Shown here in pieces: positions 1-8,872 of a DNA stretch of 40,369 bases (the stretch's first letter is position 1; each line of letters starts with the position of its first letter). This DNA is from Candidatus Rokuibacteriota bacterium (GTDB lineage: Bacteria; Methylomirabilota; Methylomirabilia; Rokubacteriales; CSP1-6). The translations under genes were made by a program, and so were the position numbers. Location of the stretch: the NCBI GenBank assembly GCA_003220475.1, contig QHSO01000022.1:19848-60216 (forward strand), given 5' to 3'. Under the pieces are notes generated by a model, which was given only the letters and a program-made list of their open reading frames with translations, was not told the origin of the DNA and searched no databases.

Positions 1-2
1 AG

Positions 3-203
3 CATCGCGATCGCATCTTCGACCCGTTCTTCACGACGAAGCCCGAGGTGAGCGGCACCGGCCTGGGCCTCTCGGTCAGCCTTGGCATCGTGCAGAGCCA
101 CGGCGGGACGATCGAGGTGGAGACGGAGGTCGGGCGGGGCTCGACGTTCACGGTCGCGCTGCCGCTGCGGCTGGAGGACGAGTCGGCGGCGGAGCGAGCC
201 TAG
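3..203 (+). CDS. Sensor histidine kinase, C-terminal fragment (5' end outside window)
   Basis: Only the last 66 residues of the protein lie in the window. They are the end of a HATPase_c ATP-binding domain: an F-box-like FDPFFTTK segment, the G2 box GTGLGLS, and the usual final strands ([17 protein letters not shown], then FTVALPL). This is the kinase half of a two-component system, which binds ATP and phosphorylates a partner receiver protein. The sensor and dimerisation domains are not visible, so the signal and the membrane topology are unknown. The stop codon TAG overlaps the end of the oppositely oriented receiver gene by three bases. The fragment ends in an acidic tail with no further domain. 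Confidence 0.9.
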   Translation, partial: HRDRIFDPFFTTKPEVSGTGLGLSVSLGIVQSHGGTIEVETEVGRGSTFTVALPLRLEDESAAERA

Positions 204-574
204 CCGGCGGCGCCGAGCATCTCGCGGACGGCCGCCACCATCGCCTCGCAGTCGAACGGCTTGCCGATCGCGTGATCGGCGCCGAACTCCCTGGCGGCAG
301 GCAGATACTCGAGGGTGCCGAGCGTGCCCCCCCCGGACATGGCGATGATCTTCGGCCTCGGCGACTGCCGGCGCAGCTCCTGAATGGTCTCCAGGCCTTC
401 CTGCTCCGGCATGAAGATGTCGGTGATGACCAGCTCTGCCGGCCACTCGCGGTGCATCTCGAGGCCCTCGCGGCCATTGGGGGCCACCACCACGTCGTAG
501 CCCGCCGCCTGTAGCGTCAGCCGCAGCAGCTCGCGGATCTCGGTGTGATCGTCGATCACGAGAACACGTGCCAT
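200..574 (-). CDS. Stand-alone response regulator receiver protein
   Basis: A 124-residue protein that is a complete CheY-like receiver domain and nothing else. The acidic pocket is D8/D9, the phospho-acceptor is D52 (in TDIFMPE), the conserved Ser/Thr position is S80 and the conserved lysine is K105 in the GKPF motif. With no DNA-binding or enzymatic output domain it must act by protein contact or as a phosphorelay intermediate. It lies tail to tail with the histidine kinase fragment instead of in the same operon, so partnership is plausible from proximity but not shown. The insertion [14 protein letters not shown] before the last helix is a little longer than in CheY, as in many lone receivers. 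Confidence 0.9.
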   Translation of the reverse strand: MARVLVIDDHTEIRELLRLTLQAAGYDVVVAPNGREGLEMHREWPAELVITDIFMPEQEGLETIQELRRQSPRPKIIAMSGGGTLGTLEYLPAAREFGADHAIGKPFDCEAMVAAVREMLGAAG

Positions 575-630
575 GAATCGACCATAGCGTGCTGAGCCCC
601 GAGGCTGTCAATGAGAATGCGCAGACCCGC

Positions 631-1608
631 CTACAACAGCGACAGGGCGACGCGCGCGGCGCCGAGGAGCGCCGTCTTCGGATTCAGCGCGACGAGCACA
701 GGGATCGTCTCCATCAGCGACGACAGCCGGCCCTTGTCGCGAAAGGCGCTGACGAACGCGCCCGCGCGAAGCAGCGGCATGAGCCGCGGCGCGATGCCGC
801 CCGCCACGACGACGCCCCCCAGCGCGAGCGCCTTGAGCGCAAGGTTGCCCGCCTCGGCTCCGTAGACGGACCCCAAGATGCCGAGCGCCATCTCGCACAG
901 ACGGTCCGACCCGCGCATCCCCAGCTCGCCCACGACGGCCGCCGGGTCGCCCTCGCGCATCAGCGCGGCGGTCTGCGGCGATTCCTTCGCCACACCCGTG
1001 TCGCGCAGGAACCGATAGACGTTCACGAGCCCCGGGCCGGACAGCACGCGCTCGCAGGACACCCGGCCGAACTCCTTGCGCAGGTAGCGCAGCAGATCCT
1101 CCTCGACCTCGCCGCGCGGCGCGAAATCGCTGTGGCCGCCCTCGGTGGCGATCACCGTGCGCGTCGCCTCGTGGTCGACGACGATGGCCTCGCCGAGCCC
1201 CGTCCCGGCAGCGATGACGGCAACGTTGCCGTCCCGGAGCCTGCCCCCCTGCAGCGACACGAGCTCGTCCTCGCGCAGCGCCCAGACCCCATGGGCGGTG
1301 GCCTCGAGATCGTTGAGCAGCCGCACGCGCTGGGCTGGAATGGCGGAGGCGAGCCCGCGCTCGTCGACGACCCAGGGAAGGTTCACGGCGACGACGCGGC
1401 CGTCCATCACCGGCCCCGCGATGCCCACGCAGGCCGCGGCGATGTCGGCACGCGGGCCCTCGCCGAGAAAGCGCGCGATGGCGGCCTCGAGCGAGGGGAA
1501 GTCGTGGCTGTGCAACGTGGCCTCGCGGACCACCATGGGCGCGCCGGCGCGCGGCTCGAACAACGCGAGCGTCGTCTTGGTTCCGCCGACGTCGCCGGCG
1601 AGGATCAC
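631..1608 (-). CDS. glk: Glucokinase (Glk family)
   Basis: A 325-residue cytoplasmic hexokinase-fold protein that phosphorylates glucose to glucose 6-phosphate with ATP. It carries the N-terminal phosphate loop GDVGGTKTTLAL (residues 5-16), the catalytic aspartate D100 in LLNDLEA, the adenosine-binding AAGTGLGEA segment, and the EGGHSDFAPR motif typical of bacterial Glk. It lacks the zinc-binding cysteine cluster of ROK kinases, so Glk fits better than ROK. The start is GTG, one base after the aldolase stop codon, which implies translational coupling. As the last gene after a GH63-like glucosidase and an aldolase, it would trap glucose released by the glucosidase. Confidence 0.9.
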   Translation of the reverse strand: MILAGDVGGTKTTLALFEPRAGAPMVVREATLHSHDFPSLEAAIARFLGEGPRADIAAACVGIAGPVMDGRVVAVNLPWVVDERGLASAIPAQRVRLLNDLEATAHGVWALREDELVSLQGGRLRDGNVAVIAAGTGLGEAIVVDHEATRTVIATEGGHSDFAPRGEVEEDLLRYLRKEFGRVSCERVLSGPGLVNVYRFLRDTGVAKESPQTAALMREGDPAAVVGELGMRGSDRLCEMALGILGSVYGAEAGNLALKALALGGVVVAGGIAPRLMPLLRAGAFVSAFRDKGRLSSLMETIPVLVALNPKTALLGAARVALSLL

Positions 1609-1609
1609 A

Positions 1610-2533
1610 CTACTTCTGCGTGCCCGCGTAGAGTCCCATCACGGTGCCGAGGAACTTCAGCGCGTCGGGCTTCTTGCGCTGGAACGAGTTACGCCCGATG
1701 ATCGACCCGAACCCACCGCCATCGCGGATGGCGCGGACCTCATCGAACACCTGGTCGTCCTTCGCGGCGGCGCCACCGGAGAAGATGACGATGCGCCGGC
1801 CGTTGAACGCCGCCTGCACCACGTGGCGCACACGCTCGGCCAGCGTCCCGATCGGCACCTGCGTGGCCTCGTAGACCTTCTTCGCCGCGGCCTGCTCGAG
1901 GTGGGCCGAGGGCAGCTTGACCTTGATGATGTGCGCACCGAGCTGGGCGGCGATGTGCGCGGCATAGGCGGTGACGTCCGTCGCCGTCTCGCCATCCTTG
2001 CTGAGGCCGGAGCCGCGCGGATAGGACCAGATGACGACGGCAAGGCCGCTCGCCTTGGCTTCCTCGGCCATCGCGCGGATCTGCTCGTACATCGACAGCC
2101 GATGCTCGGAGCCCGGATAGATCGTGAAGCCGATGGCCACGCAGCCCAGGCGCAGCGCGTCGCGCACCGAGCCGGTGATGGCCTGGTTGGGATCCTTCTC
2201 TTCGAGGAGGACGTCGTGATTGTTGAGCTTGAGGATGAGCGGCACACGGCCCGCGAACTCGCGGGCGCCCGCCTCCAGGAAGCCGAGCGGCGCCGCGTAC
2301 GCGTTGCAGCCGGCCTCGATGGCGAGCTCGAAGTGGTAGCGCGGATCGTACGCCGGCGGGTTGACCGCGAAGCTGCGCGCCGGGCCGTGCTCGACGCCCT
2401 GGTCCACCGGCAGGATCACGAGCTTGCCCGTGCCGGCCAGCGTGCCGGCGGTGAGCAGACGCGCGAGGTTCGTCAGCGTGCCGGGACTGTCGCTGCCGTA
2501 CCAGGACAGGATCTCTTTCACTCGCTCGCTCAT
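1610..2533 (-). CDS. fbaB: Class I fructose-bisphosphate aldolase (DhnA/FbaB type)
   Basis: The protein is 307 residues from the chosen start. It belongs to the archaeal-type class I aldolase family, which cleaves fructose 1,6-bisphosphate to two triose phosphates through a lysine Schiff base. Family signatures are LPVDQGVEHG (41-50), IWSYPRG (168-174), HIIKVKLP (201-208, containing the probable Schiff-base lysine) and the C-terminal phosphate-binding IFSGG and GGFGSIIGRN segments. The ORF track begins 18 codons earlier, but the ATG at 2533 has a strong ribosome site (GAGGAGG about 7 nt upstream) and avoids overlapping the upstream gene. It sits between the glucosidase gene and glucokinase on the same strand. 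Confidence 0.9.
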   Translation of the reverse strand: MSERVKEILSWYGSDSPGTLTNLARLLTAGTLAGTGKLVILPVDQGVEHGPARSFAVNPPAYDPRYHFELAIEAGCNAYAAPLGFLEAGAREFAGRVPLILKLNNHDVLLEEKDPNQAITGSVRDALRLGCVAIGFTIYPGSEHRLSMYEQIRAMAEEAKASGLAVVIWSYPRGSGLSKDGETATDVTAYAAHIAAQLGAHIIKVKLPSAHLEQAAAKKVYEATQVPIGTLAERVRHVVQAAFNGRRIVIFSGGAAAKDDQVFDEVRAIRDGGGFGSIIGRNSFQRKKPDALKFLGTVMGLYAGTQK

Positions 2534-2576
2534 GAAGGCCCTCCTCGAGAACCCAGCATACCCCGCGAGTCCGTCC

Positions 2577-5216
2577 TCACTCACCACTCTGCTGCATGAG
2601 CTTGGCGACGAGACCGGTCCACCCCGTCTGATGACTGGCGCCGAGGCCGGCGCCGTCGTCGCCGTGGAAGTATTCGTAGAAAAGCAGCAGATCGCGCCAG
2701 TACGGGTCGCTCTGGAACTTCTCCGTGTCGCCGTGCACGGGCCGCCGGCCGTCGCGCCCGCGCAGAAAGAGCCGGACGAGCCCGCGCGACAGCTCCCCGG
2801 CGACGTCCCAGAGGTTGAGCCGCCGGTGCGAGCCGCTCGGACACTCGACCTTGAGGTCGTCGCCGTAGAAGTGATGGAACTTCTGCAGTGACTCGATGAG
2901 CAGGTAGTTCATCGGGAACCAGAGCGGGCCGCGCCAGTTGGAGTTGCCGCCGAAGAGCGCGGTCGTGGACTCGGCGGGCTCGTAGCCCACGCGATGCTCC
3001 ACGCCATCCACGGTCAGCACGTAGGGATGCGCGCGGTGGTAGCGCGACAGCGCGCGGATGCCGTGCGGCGATAGGAACTCGTCGCGATCGAGCATGTAGC
3101 GCAGCACGCGCGTGAGCTGCGCTCGATTGACGATCGAGAGCAGCCGGCGGACGCCGCCGCCGGCGACGGTCTGCGTGTCGAGGTTGGCGCGGAACTGCGG
3201 CCGGTTGTCGATGAACCACTGCAGGCGACGCATGAAGCCCGGCAGCCGATCGACGACGTCCGGCTCGAGCGTCTCCACCGCGAAGAGCGGAATGAGCCCG
3301 ACCATCGAGCGGACCTTCAGCTGGCGGACTTCGCGGTCGGTGTGCAGCACGTCATAGTAGAAGCCATCCGCCTCGTCCCACAGCGTGAGGCCCTCGCCGC
3401 CGAGGTCGTTCATGGCCCGGGCGATGTAGACGAAGTGCTCGAAGAACTTCGAGGCGATGTCCTCGTACGCCGGGTTCGACTGGGAGAGCTCCAGCGCGAT
3501 GGCGAGCATGTTGAGGCAGTACATCCCCATCCACGATGTGCCGTCCGACTGCTCGATGCGGCCGCCGGTGGGCAGCGGTGCCGAGCGGTCGAAGACGCCG
3601 ATGTTGTCGAGCCCGAGAAAGCCGCCCTCGAAGACGTTCTTGTCCTCGGTGTCCTTGCGGTTCACCCACCACGTGAAGTTCAGCAGCAGCTTCTGGAAGG
3701 CCTTCTCGAGAAAGTCGCGGTCGGCCACGCCGGTCACGCGGCGATCGATCTTGTAGACGCGCCAGACGGCCCACGCGTGCACCGGCGGATTGACGTCGCC
3801 GAAGGCCCACTCGTAGGCCGGGATCTGGCCGTTGGGGTGCATGTACCACTCGCGCAGGAAGAGGATCAGCTGTGACTTGGCGAAGTCCGGATCGATCGGC
3901 GCGAGCGCGATGGTGTGGAAGGCCAGGTCCCAGGCGGCATACCACGGGTACTCCCACTTGTCGGGCACCGAGAGCACGTCTTCGTTGTAGAGATGCGTCC
4001 AGCGCGCGTTGCGGCCGTGCAGGCGCTCGCGCGGGGGCGTGGGCTGGCCCGGATCGCCGGCGAGCCAGCGCCGGACGTCCAGGTGGTAGAACTGCTTGCT
4101 CCACAGGATCCCCGCGTACGCCTGCCGCGCCACCGCGCGCGCGTCGGCCGAGCATGTCGCCGGCACCACGGTGGCGTAGAACTCGTCGGCCTCGCGGCGC
4201 CGCCGCTCGAAGAGCGCGTCGAAGGCGCGGCCGAACGGGTCAGCGTCCGGCGCGACGTCGCTGAGCCGCAGGCGCAGCGTGCGCGTCTCGCCCGCGCGCA
4301 ATGACCATCGGTGATGCGCCGCCGCCTTCGTTCCGACCGCCGCGGGGTTCACCGCGTCGGCCCGGCCGTGGACCACGTAGTCGTGGAACGCGTCCTTTAC
4401 ATAGAGCGTCGTGTTGGCGACACCCCAGAGGCGGCGCGCGTTCGTCTCGTTCTCGGTGAAGAGCAGATCGGCGGCGCCCTCGCCAACGAGCCAGCGCCGG
4501 CCGAGCGTCGCGTGCTCGGCTTCGATCACGATCCCGCCCGCGCCCGGCGCCGTCGCGCGCAGTCGCGGCCGCGGCGAGCCCGCCTCCCACGTCCACGTGT
4601 TTCGAAACCACAGCGTCGGCAGCACGTGCACGTCGGCCGGCTCGGGCCCGCGGTTGGTGACCGCGATGCGGATCAGCATCTCGTCGATGGCGGCCTTCGC
4701 GTACTCGACGACGACGTCGAAGTAGCGATCGTCGTCGAAGACGCCGGTGTCGAGCAGCTCGTATTCGCGCGCTCGCCGGTCCCGGCGCGCGGTCTCCTCG
4801 AGCAGCAGCGCGTAGGGAAACGCGCGCTGCGGATACTTGTAGAGGTACTTCATGTAGGCGTGGGTCGGCGTGTTGTCGAGGTAGAAGTAGTACTCCTTGA
4901 CGTCCTCGCCGTGATTGCCCTGCGTGCCCGTGAGACCGAAGAGGCGCTCCTTGAGGATCACGTCGCGGCCGTTCCAGAGGGCCAGCGCGAAGCAGAGTCG
5001 CTGGTGGTTGTCCGAGATGCCGGCCAGGCCGTCCTCGCCCCAGCGGTAGGCGCGCGAGCGGGCGTGATCGTGCGGGAAATATTCCCAGGCCGTGCCCCCG
5101 GGACTGTAATCTTCGCGTACGGTGCCCCACTGCCGCTCGGACAGGTACGGGCCCCAGCGCCGCCAGTGCGCAACCCGGCGGGTCGCTTCCGCGATGCGTC
5201 GATGCTCCTCGGTCAT
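2577..5216 (-). CDS. GH63-type glucosidase / MGH1-like glycoside hydrolase
   Basis: An 879-residue protein with no signal peptide, probably cytoplasmic. The N-terminal half is a beta-sandwich-like region starting around [15 protein letters not shown]. The C-terminal half is an (alpha/alpha)6 barrel resembling GH63 and mannosylglycerate-hydrolase-type enzymes. The barrel has [12 protein letters not shown], whose aspartate is the likely general acid, and [15 protein letters not shown] near the likely base. Bacterial members of this length are usually annotated simply as glucosidase; reported substrates of relatives include alpha-glucosides, mannosylglycerate and glucosylglycerate. The true substrate here cannot be read from sequence. 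Because the next genes encode aldolase and glucokinase, release of glucose for glycolysis is the simplest reading. It is divergent from the peptide ABC operon, 42 bp away. Confidence 0.85.
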   Translation of the reverse strand: MTEEHRRIAEATRRVAHWRRWGPYLSERQWGTVREDYSPGGTAWEYFPHDHARSRAYRWGEDGLAGISDNHQRLCFALALWNGRDVILKERLFGLTGTQGNHGEDVKEYYFYLDNTPTHAYMKYLYKYPQRAFPYALLLEETARRDRRAREYELLDTGVFDDDRYFDVVVEYAKAAIDEMLIRIAVTNRGPEPADVHVLPTLWFRNTWTWEAGSPRPRLRATAPGAGGIVIEAEHATLGRRWLVGEGAADLLFTENETNARRLWGVANTTLYVKDAFHDYVVHGRADAVNPAAVGTKAAAHHRWSLRAGETRTLRLRLSDVAPDADPFGRAFDALFERRRREADEFYATVVPATCSADARAVARQAYAGILWSKQFYHLDVRRWLAGDPGQPTPPRERLHGRNARWTHLYNEDVLSVPDKWEYPWYAAWDLAFHTIALAPIDPDFAKSQLILFLREWYMHPNGQIPAYEWAFGDVNPPVHAWAVWRVYKIDRRVTGVADRDFLEKAFQKLLLNFTWWVNRKDTEDKNVFEGGFLGLDNIGVFDRSAPLPTGGRIEQSDGTSWMGMYCLNMLAIALELSQSNPAYEDIASKFFEHFVYIARAMNDLGGEGLTLWDEADGFYYDVLHTDREVRQLKVRSMVGLIPLFAVETLEPDVVDRLPGFMRRLQWFIDNRPQFRANLDTQTVAGGGVRRLLSIVNRAQLTRVLRYMLDRDEFLSPHGIRALSRYHRAHPYVLTVDGVEHRVGYEPAESTTALFGGNSNWRGPLWFPMNYLLIESLQKFHHFYGDDLKVECPSGSHRRLNLWDVAGELSRGLVRLFLRGRDGRRPVHGDTEKFQSDPYWRDLLLFYEYFHGDDGAGLGASHQTGWTGLVAKLMQQSGE

Positions 5217-5258
5217 GCTCGCGTTCGGGGTATATTAGCGGAATTCCGGAGGATTCAG
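5217..5258. promoter_or_regulatory. Divergent intergenic region with AT-rich TATATTA core
   Basis: These 42 bp separate the glucosidase gene (minus) from the ABC permease (plus), so promoters for both operons must lie here or inside the flanking genes. The only AT-rich stretch is GTATATTAGC around 5230-5239. On the plus strand TATATT and on the minus strand TAATAT could each serve as a -10 box; no convincing -35 box is seen for either. The GGAGG at 5248-5252, six bases before the GTG at 5259, fixes the start of the permease. Confidence 0.35.
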
Positions 5259-6185
5259 GTGCTCCACTACGCGATGTCCCGGCTGCTCTGGCTGGTGCCG
5301 ACACTGCTCGCGATGGCGCTCGTGACGTTCCTCGTCATGCACGCCACGCCGGGCAGTCCCCTCGATCCCGTGGCGGAAGGCGCCAACCCACTGTCGCCGG
5401 AGAGCCAGAAGGCCCTCGCCGCGTACTACGGGCTCGACAAGCCGCTGTGGCAGCAGTTCGCGATCTTCGTCGGCAAGGCCGTGCGCGGCGACTTTGGATT
5501 CTCGTTCGTGTACAAAACGCGGACGGTGGCCGAGATCCTTCGCGAGACGTTCCCCATCTCGCTGCTCCTTGGGTCGATGGCGCTGGTGCTGGCAGTGGCC
5601 GGCGGCCTGACTCTCGGCATCCTCGCCGCCATTCATCAGAACCGCGGTTGGGATTACGTGTCGGTCTCCCTCGCCACCGTCGGCGTCGCCGTGCCCAACT
5701 TCGTCCTCGCCGTCTTCCTGATCATCATCTTCTCGTTCATGCTGCCGCTCTTTCCCACCGGCGGCTGGGACTCGCCGCGCGACTGGGTGCTGCCGACGGT
5801 GACGCTGGCGCTGGCGCCGATGGGAATCATTGCGCGCTTCACGCGCGCGAGCATGCTCGAGGTCATCCGCGCCGACTTCACGCTCACGGCGCGCGCCAAG
5901 GGCCTCGCCGAGGGCCCGGTCATCTTCAAGCACGCGCTGAAGAATGCGCTGATTCCGGTGGTCACGCTGTTGGGGCCCCTCTTCGCGGCGGTCGGGACGG
6001 GATCGTTCTTCGTCGAGTCGATCTTTCGCGTGCCCGGCATGGGTCGCTTCTTCGTGCTCTCGATGACGGGACGCGACTATCCGATGATCATGGCGGTCGT
6101 GCTCACCTACGGCGTGTTCCTCGCGGTCATGAATCTCGTCGTCGACCTCGCCTATGGCGCGCTCGACCCCCGGATCCGTTATTAG
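5259..6185 (+). CDS. Peptide/nickel-type ABC transporter permease, DppB-like (importer 1)
   Basis: A 308-residue inner-membrane permease of the oligopeptide/dipeptide/nickel ABC importer class. It has an N-terminal helix (LLWLVPTLLAMALVTFLV), the characteristic periplasmic segment with HATPGSPLDP, about six membrane helices, the cytoplasmic coupling motif around ARAKGLAEGPVIFKHALKNALIP that docks on the ATPase, and the family ending ALDPRIRY. The ORF track runs far upstream, but GTG at 5259 has GGAGG six bases away. It is the first gene of a plus-strand operon; the next permease overlaps it by 32 bp. No ATPase gene (DppD/DppF) is present, so the ATPases must be shared or encoded elsewhere. 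Confidence 0.92.
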   Translation: MLHYAMSRLLWLVPTLLAMALVTFLVMHATPGSPLDPVAEGANPLSPESQKALAAYYGLDKPLWQQFAIFVGKAVRGDFGFSFVYKTRTVAEILRETFPISLLLGSMALVLAVAGGLTLGILAAIHQNRGWDYVSVSLATVGVAVPNFVLAVFLIIIFSFMLPLFPTGGWDSPRDWVLPTVTLALAPMGIIARFTRASMLEVIRADFTLTARAKGLAEGPVIFKHALKNALIPVVTLLGPLFAAVGTGSFFVESIFRVPGMGRFFVLSMTGRDYPMIMAVVLTYGVFLAVMNLVVDLAYGALDPRIRY

Positions 6186-7113
6186 CGTCACCGCCGGGCC
6201 GCGACCCCTCGTCGATCCCGACGGCGTCCGGGCGCCGAGACCCGTCGCCGCCGACGCGCAGCTTAGCGTCCGACCCAGCAGCCTATGGCGCGACGGCGTC
6301 CGCCGCCTCCGCCGCAACCGGCTGGCCATGGCCGGCGGCGCCGTCATCATCATCTTGTGCCTGGTCGCGATCTTTGCCGACGTGCTCATGCCGCTGCCCT
6401 ACACGAAACCGAATTTCGGACGCCTGAATGAGGCGCCCACGCGCGCCTATCCGCTGGGCACCGATCAGCTCGGCCGCGACATGCTCTCGCGCATGATTTA
6501 CGGGGCGCGAGTGTCCATGCTGGTCGGCCTGCTCTCGCAGGTCATCATCGTCGCGATCGGTGTGCCAATCGGCGCCGTGTCAGGCTACCTGGGCGGCCGA
6601 GCCGATCTGGTCATCACCCGCTTCATCGACGTGATGTATGCGTTTCCCCGTCTGCTGTTCGTCATCCTCGTCATGTCCATGCTGGGCGCCGGCCTCTTCA
6701 ACATCTTCATCGCCATCGGCCTGACGGGCTGGGTGGGGATCGCGCGGCAAACGCGCGCGCAGGTGCTCACCATCAAGCAGAAGGAGTACGTCGAGGGCGC
6801 GCGGGCGCTGGGCTCGCGCGCCGGCCGGCTGCTCTTCCGCCACGTGTTGCCCAACGCACTCACGCCGATCGTCGTCGCGGTTACGTTCGGCATTCCGGAG
6901 GCGATCTTCACGGAGGCGGCGCTGTCGTTCATCGGCGTCGGCATCAATCCCCCCATTCCGTCGTGGGGGCAGATGGTCGGCGAGGGCCAACAGTACATCC
7001 GCTCGTACTGGCATCTCTGCGTGTTCCCGTCGATCGCCATCGCCGTCACGATGCTCGCGTTCACGTTCTTCGGCGACGGCGTCCGCGACGCGCTCGATCC
7101 GAAAATGAAATAG
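6154..7113 (+). CDS. Peptide/nickel-type ABC transporter permease, DppC-like (importer 1)
   Basis: A 319-residue partner permease. The N-terminal cytoplasmic tail of about 55 residues is followed by a first helix (AMAGGAVIIILCLVAIFADVL), the DppC-family motif PLGTDQLGRDMLSR, five further helices, and the EGARALGSRAGRLLFRHVLPN coupling helix. The ending GDGVRDALDPK is also standard for the family. The start ATG lies inside the end of the dppB-like gene (32 bp overlap), with no clear ribosome site, consistent with translational coupling; a later start within the tail cannot be excluded. Together the two permeases form the membrane channel for the binding protein encoded next. Confidence 0.92.
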   Translation: MARSTPGSVISVTAGPRPLVDPDGVRAPRPVAADAQLSVRPSSLWRDGVRRLRRNRLAMAGGAVIIILCLVAIFADVLMPLPYTKPNFGRLNEAPTRAYPLGTDQLGRDMLSRMIYGARVSMLVGLLSQVIIVAIGVPIGAVSGYLGGRADLVITRFIDVMYAFPRLLFVILVMSMLGAGLFNIFIAIGLTGWVGIARQTRAQVLTIKQKEYVEGARALGSRAGRLLFRHVLPNALTPIVVAVTFGIPEAIFTEAALSFIGVGINPPIPSWGQMVGEGQQYIRSYWHLCVFPSIAIAVTMLAFTFFGDGVRDALDPKMK

Positions 7114-7135
7114 GCCTACTAACGAGGAGGTCATC

Positions 7136-8872
7136 ATGAGGCTCCCCCGCATCTCCGACGTCCAGATGGATCTGCTGGCCGCGCGCCTGAGCGCGGCCGG
7201 CGTCGGCCGCCGCGATTTCCTGCGCGTGGCGGCCGGCCTCGCCACGCTCGGAGCGGCCGGCTTCAATGCGCGCCCGGTCTCAGCGGCACCCAAGCTCGCG
7301 GCGGGCGAGAAGCTCGCCCGCGAGCAGCATTTCCGGTACGGCGGAGGCGGCTGGTGGCAAAACGATCCATCCAGCCACGATTTCAACAAGGACCTGTATT
7401 GCAACGGCGTGCCCGCGCTCTGGGCGGGTCTCATGAAGTTCAACGCCGAGTTCCAGCCCGTGCCCTACGTGGCCGAGAAGGTCTCGTCCAACGCGGAGGG
7501 CTCGGTGTGGACGTTCAACATCCGCAAGGACTCCAAGTGGTCGGACGGCAGCCCCTGCACCGCGCGAGACTTCGAGTGGTCCTGGAAGCGCCAGATGGAC
7601 CCGGCCAGCAAGAACCCGTACTCGAGCTACTTCTACGACATCAAGGGCGCCGAGGCGTTCAACAAGAGCAAGGTGCCTGACGCCTCGCAGGTCGGTGTGC
7701 GGGCCAAGGACGAGTGGACGCTCGAGGTCACGCTCGAAGGGCCCCGCGGGTACTTCCCCGTGCTCTCGGCGTACCTCGCTGCCCTGCCAGCCCATCGCGC
7801 GGCGGTCGAAAAGTACGGTGACAAGTGGACGGAGGCCAGCAACATCGTCTGCAACGGGGCCTTCGTGCTCGAGGCGTGGGAGCACAACAAGGCCATGGTG
7901 TTGCGAAAGAACAAGCACTTCTTCGGCGCCAAGGACGTGACGCTGGAGAAAGTCACGATCCCCATCGTTCCCGTGCAGTCCGGGGCGCTTCCGTACGAGA
8001 ACAACGAACTCGACATGACCTCGCTCCAGACCGGCGACCTCAAGCGGCTCCGCGACGACCCGCGCTCGGGCAAGCAGGTCTTCCGCTATCCGTTCCCCGG
8101 GACCTGGTATCTCACTCCGCAGGTGACGAAGCCGCCGTTCGACAACGTCAAGGTGCGCCGCGCGGTGGCGCACGCCATCGACCGCGACAACGTCGTGCGC
8201 GTCGCGGACGGCTTCGCCGTTCCCGCGCACGCGATGATCCCGCCCGGGTTCCCGGGAGCGACCGACGACAAGAAGATCCGCGACATCCAGCGCTTCGATC
8301 CCAAGGCAGCGATGGCCGAGCTCAAAGGCACGCCGTTCGAGGGCGGGCGCAACTGGCCGAAGATCACGCTGACGATGCGGGAAGAGGGCTATGGGTCCAA
8401 GCCGCTCGCCGAAGCCGTGCAGTCGGTCTTGCTCGAGCACCTCAACATGAAGACGGAGCTCGAGGTGCTCGAACAGCGCGTGTTCCGCGCCGGTCTCTGG
8501 AAGAATGACTACCAGTTCGTGTGGATCCGCTGGTTCATGGACTATCCGGACCCGCACAACGAGTACTTCGACACCTTCTACGGCAAGAAGACCGAGGGCA
8601 AGCGGCAGGCGTGGGTGAACGACGCATTCGACAAGGAATTGGAGACGGGACGCGACACGCGCGACGCGAAGAAGCGGATGGCCAACTACGCGAAGGCCGA
8701 GGAGATCATGCAGACCGACGTCGGCTACATTCCCGTGGCGTGGGTCGCGCGGTGGGCCGCGACCAAGCCGCACGTGCGTGGGCTCGAGAAAAACAAGCTC
8801 GGCGAGAACGTGGTCGAGGGCAACATTTACTTCGACATGCTGCCGCACCTCTACATCATCGATCGCGCCTGA
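7136..8872 (+). CDS. ABC transporter substrate-binding protein, family 5, Tat-exported (importer 1)
   Basis: A 578-residue extracytoplasmic solute-binding protein of the peptide/nickel class (SBP_bac_5). The N-terminus has a twin-arginine signal, GRRDFLRVAAGLATLGAAG (residues 24-42), with likely cleavage near PVSA-AP, so it would be exported folded. Family features include WSDGSPCTARDFEWSWKRQMDP and KVRRAVAHAIDRDNV, plus aromatic-rich segments that would line the pocket. The ligand cannot be deduced. GAGGAGG five to six bases upstream fixes the ATG start, and the gene is 22 bp after the permeases. Its TGA stop shares a base with the ATG of the next gene (TGATG), tying the hydrolase-like protein to import. 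Confidence 0.93.
   Translation: MRLPRISDVQMDLLAARLSAAGVGRRDFLRVAAGLATLGAAGFNARPVSAAPKLAAGEKLAREQHFRYGGGGWWQNDPSSHDFNKDLYCNGVPALWAGLMKFNAEFQPVPYVAEKVSSNAEGSVWTFNIRKDSKWSDGSPCTARDFEWSWKRQMDPASKNPYSSYFYDIKGAEAFNKSKVPDASQVGVRAKDEWTLEVTLEGPRGYFPVLSAYLAALPAHRAAVEKYGDKWTEASNIVCNGAFVLEAWEHNKAMVLRKNKHFFGAKDVTLEKVTIPIVPVQSGALPYENNELDMTSLQTGDLKRLRDDPRSGKQVFRYPFPGTWYLTPQVTKPPFDNVKVRRAVAHAIDRDNVVRVADGFAVPAHAMIPPGFPGATDDKKIRDIQRFDPKAAMAELKGTPFEGGRNWPKITLTMREEGYGSKPLAEAVQSVLLEHLNMKTELEVLEQRVFRAGLWKNDYQFVWIRWFMDYPDPHNEYFDTFYGKKTEGKRQAWVNDAFDKELETGRDTRDAKKRMANYAKAEEIMQTDVGYIPVAWVARWAATKPHVRGLEKNKLGENVVEGNIYFDMLPHLYIIDRA

Noticed and set aside
200-203. Overlap of kinase and receiver genes taken as a sign of a split hybrid kinase
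   Set aside because: The genes are on opposite strands, so they cannot be parts of one broken hybrid protein.
1145-2599. 484-aa plus-strand ORF over glucokinase and aldolase
   Set aside because: Antisense shadow; both minus-strand genes show complete family motifs.
4311-5258. Upstream extension of the first DppB-like ORF
   Set aside because: It is antisense to the GH63-like gene; GTG 5259 has GGAGG six bases away.
7280-8848. 522-aa minus-strand ORF opposite the importer 1 binding protein
   Set aside because: Shadow ORF without motifs; the plus strand encodes a complete binding protein with Tat signal.
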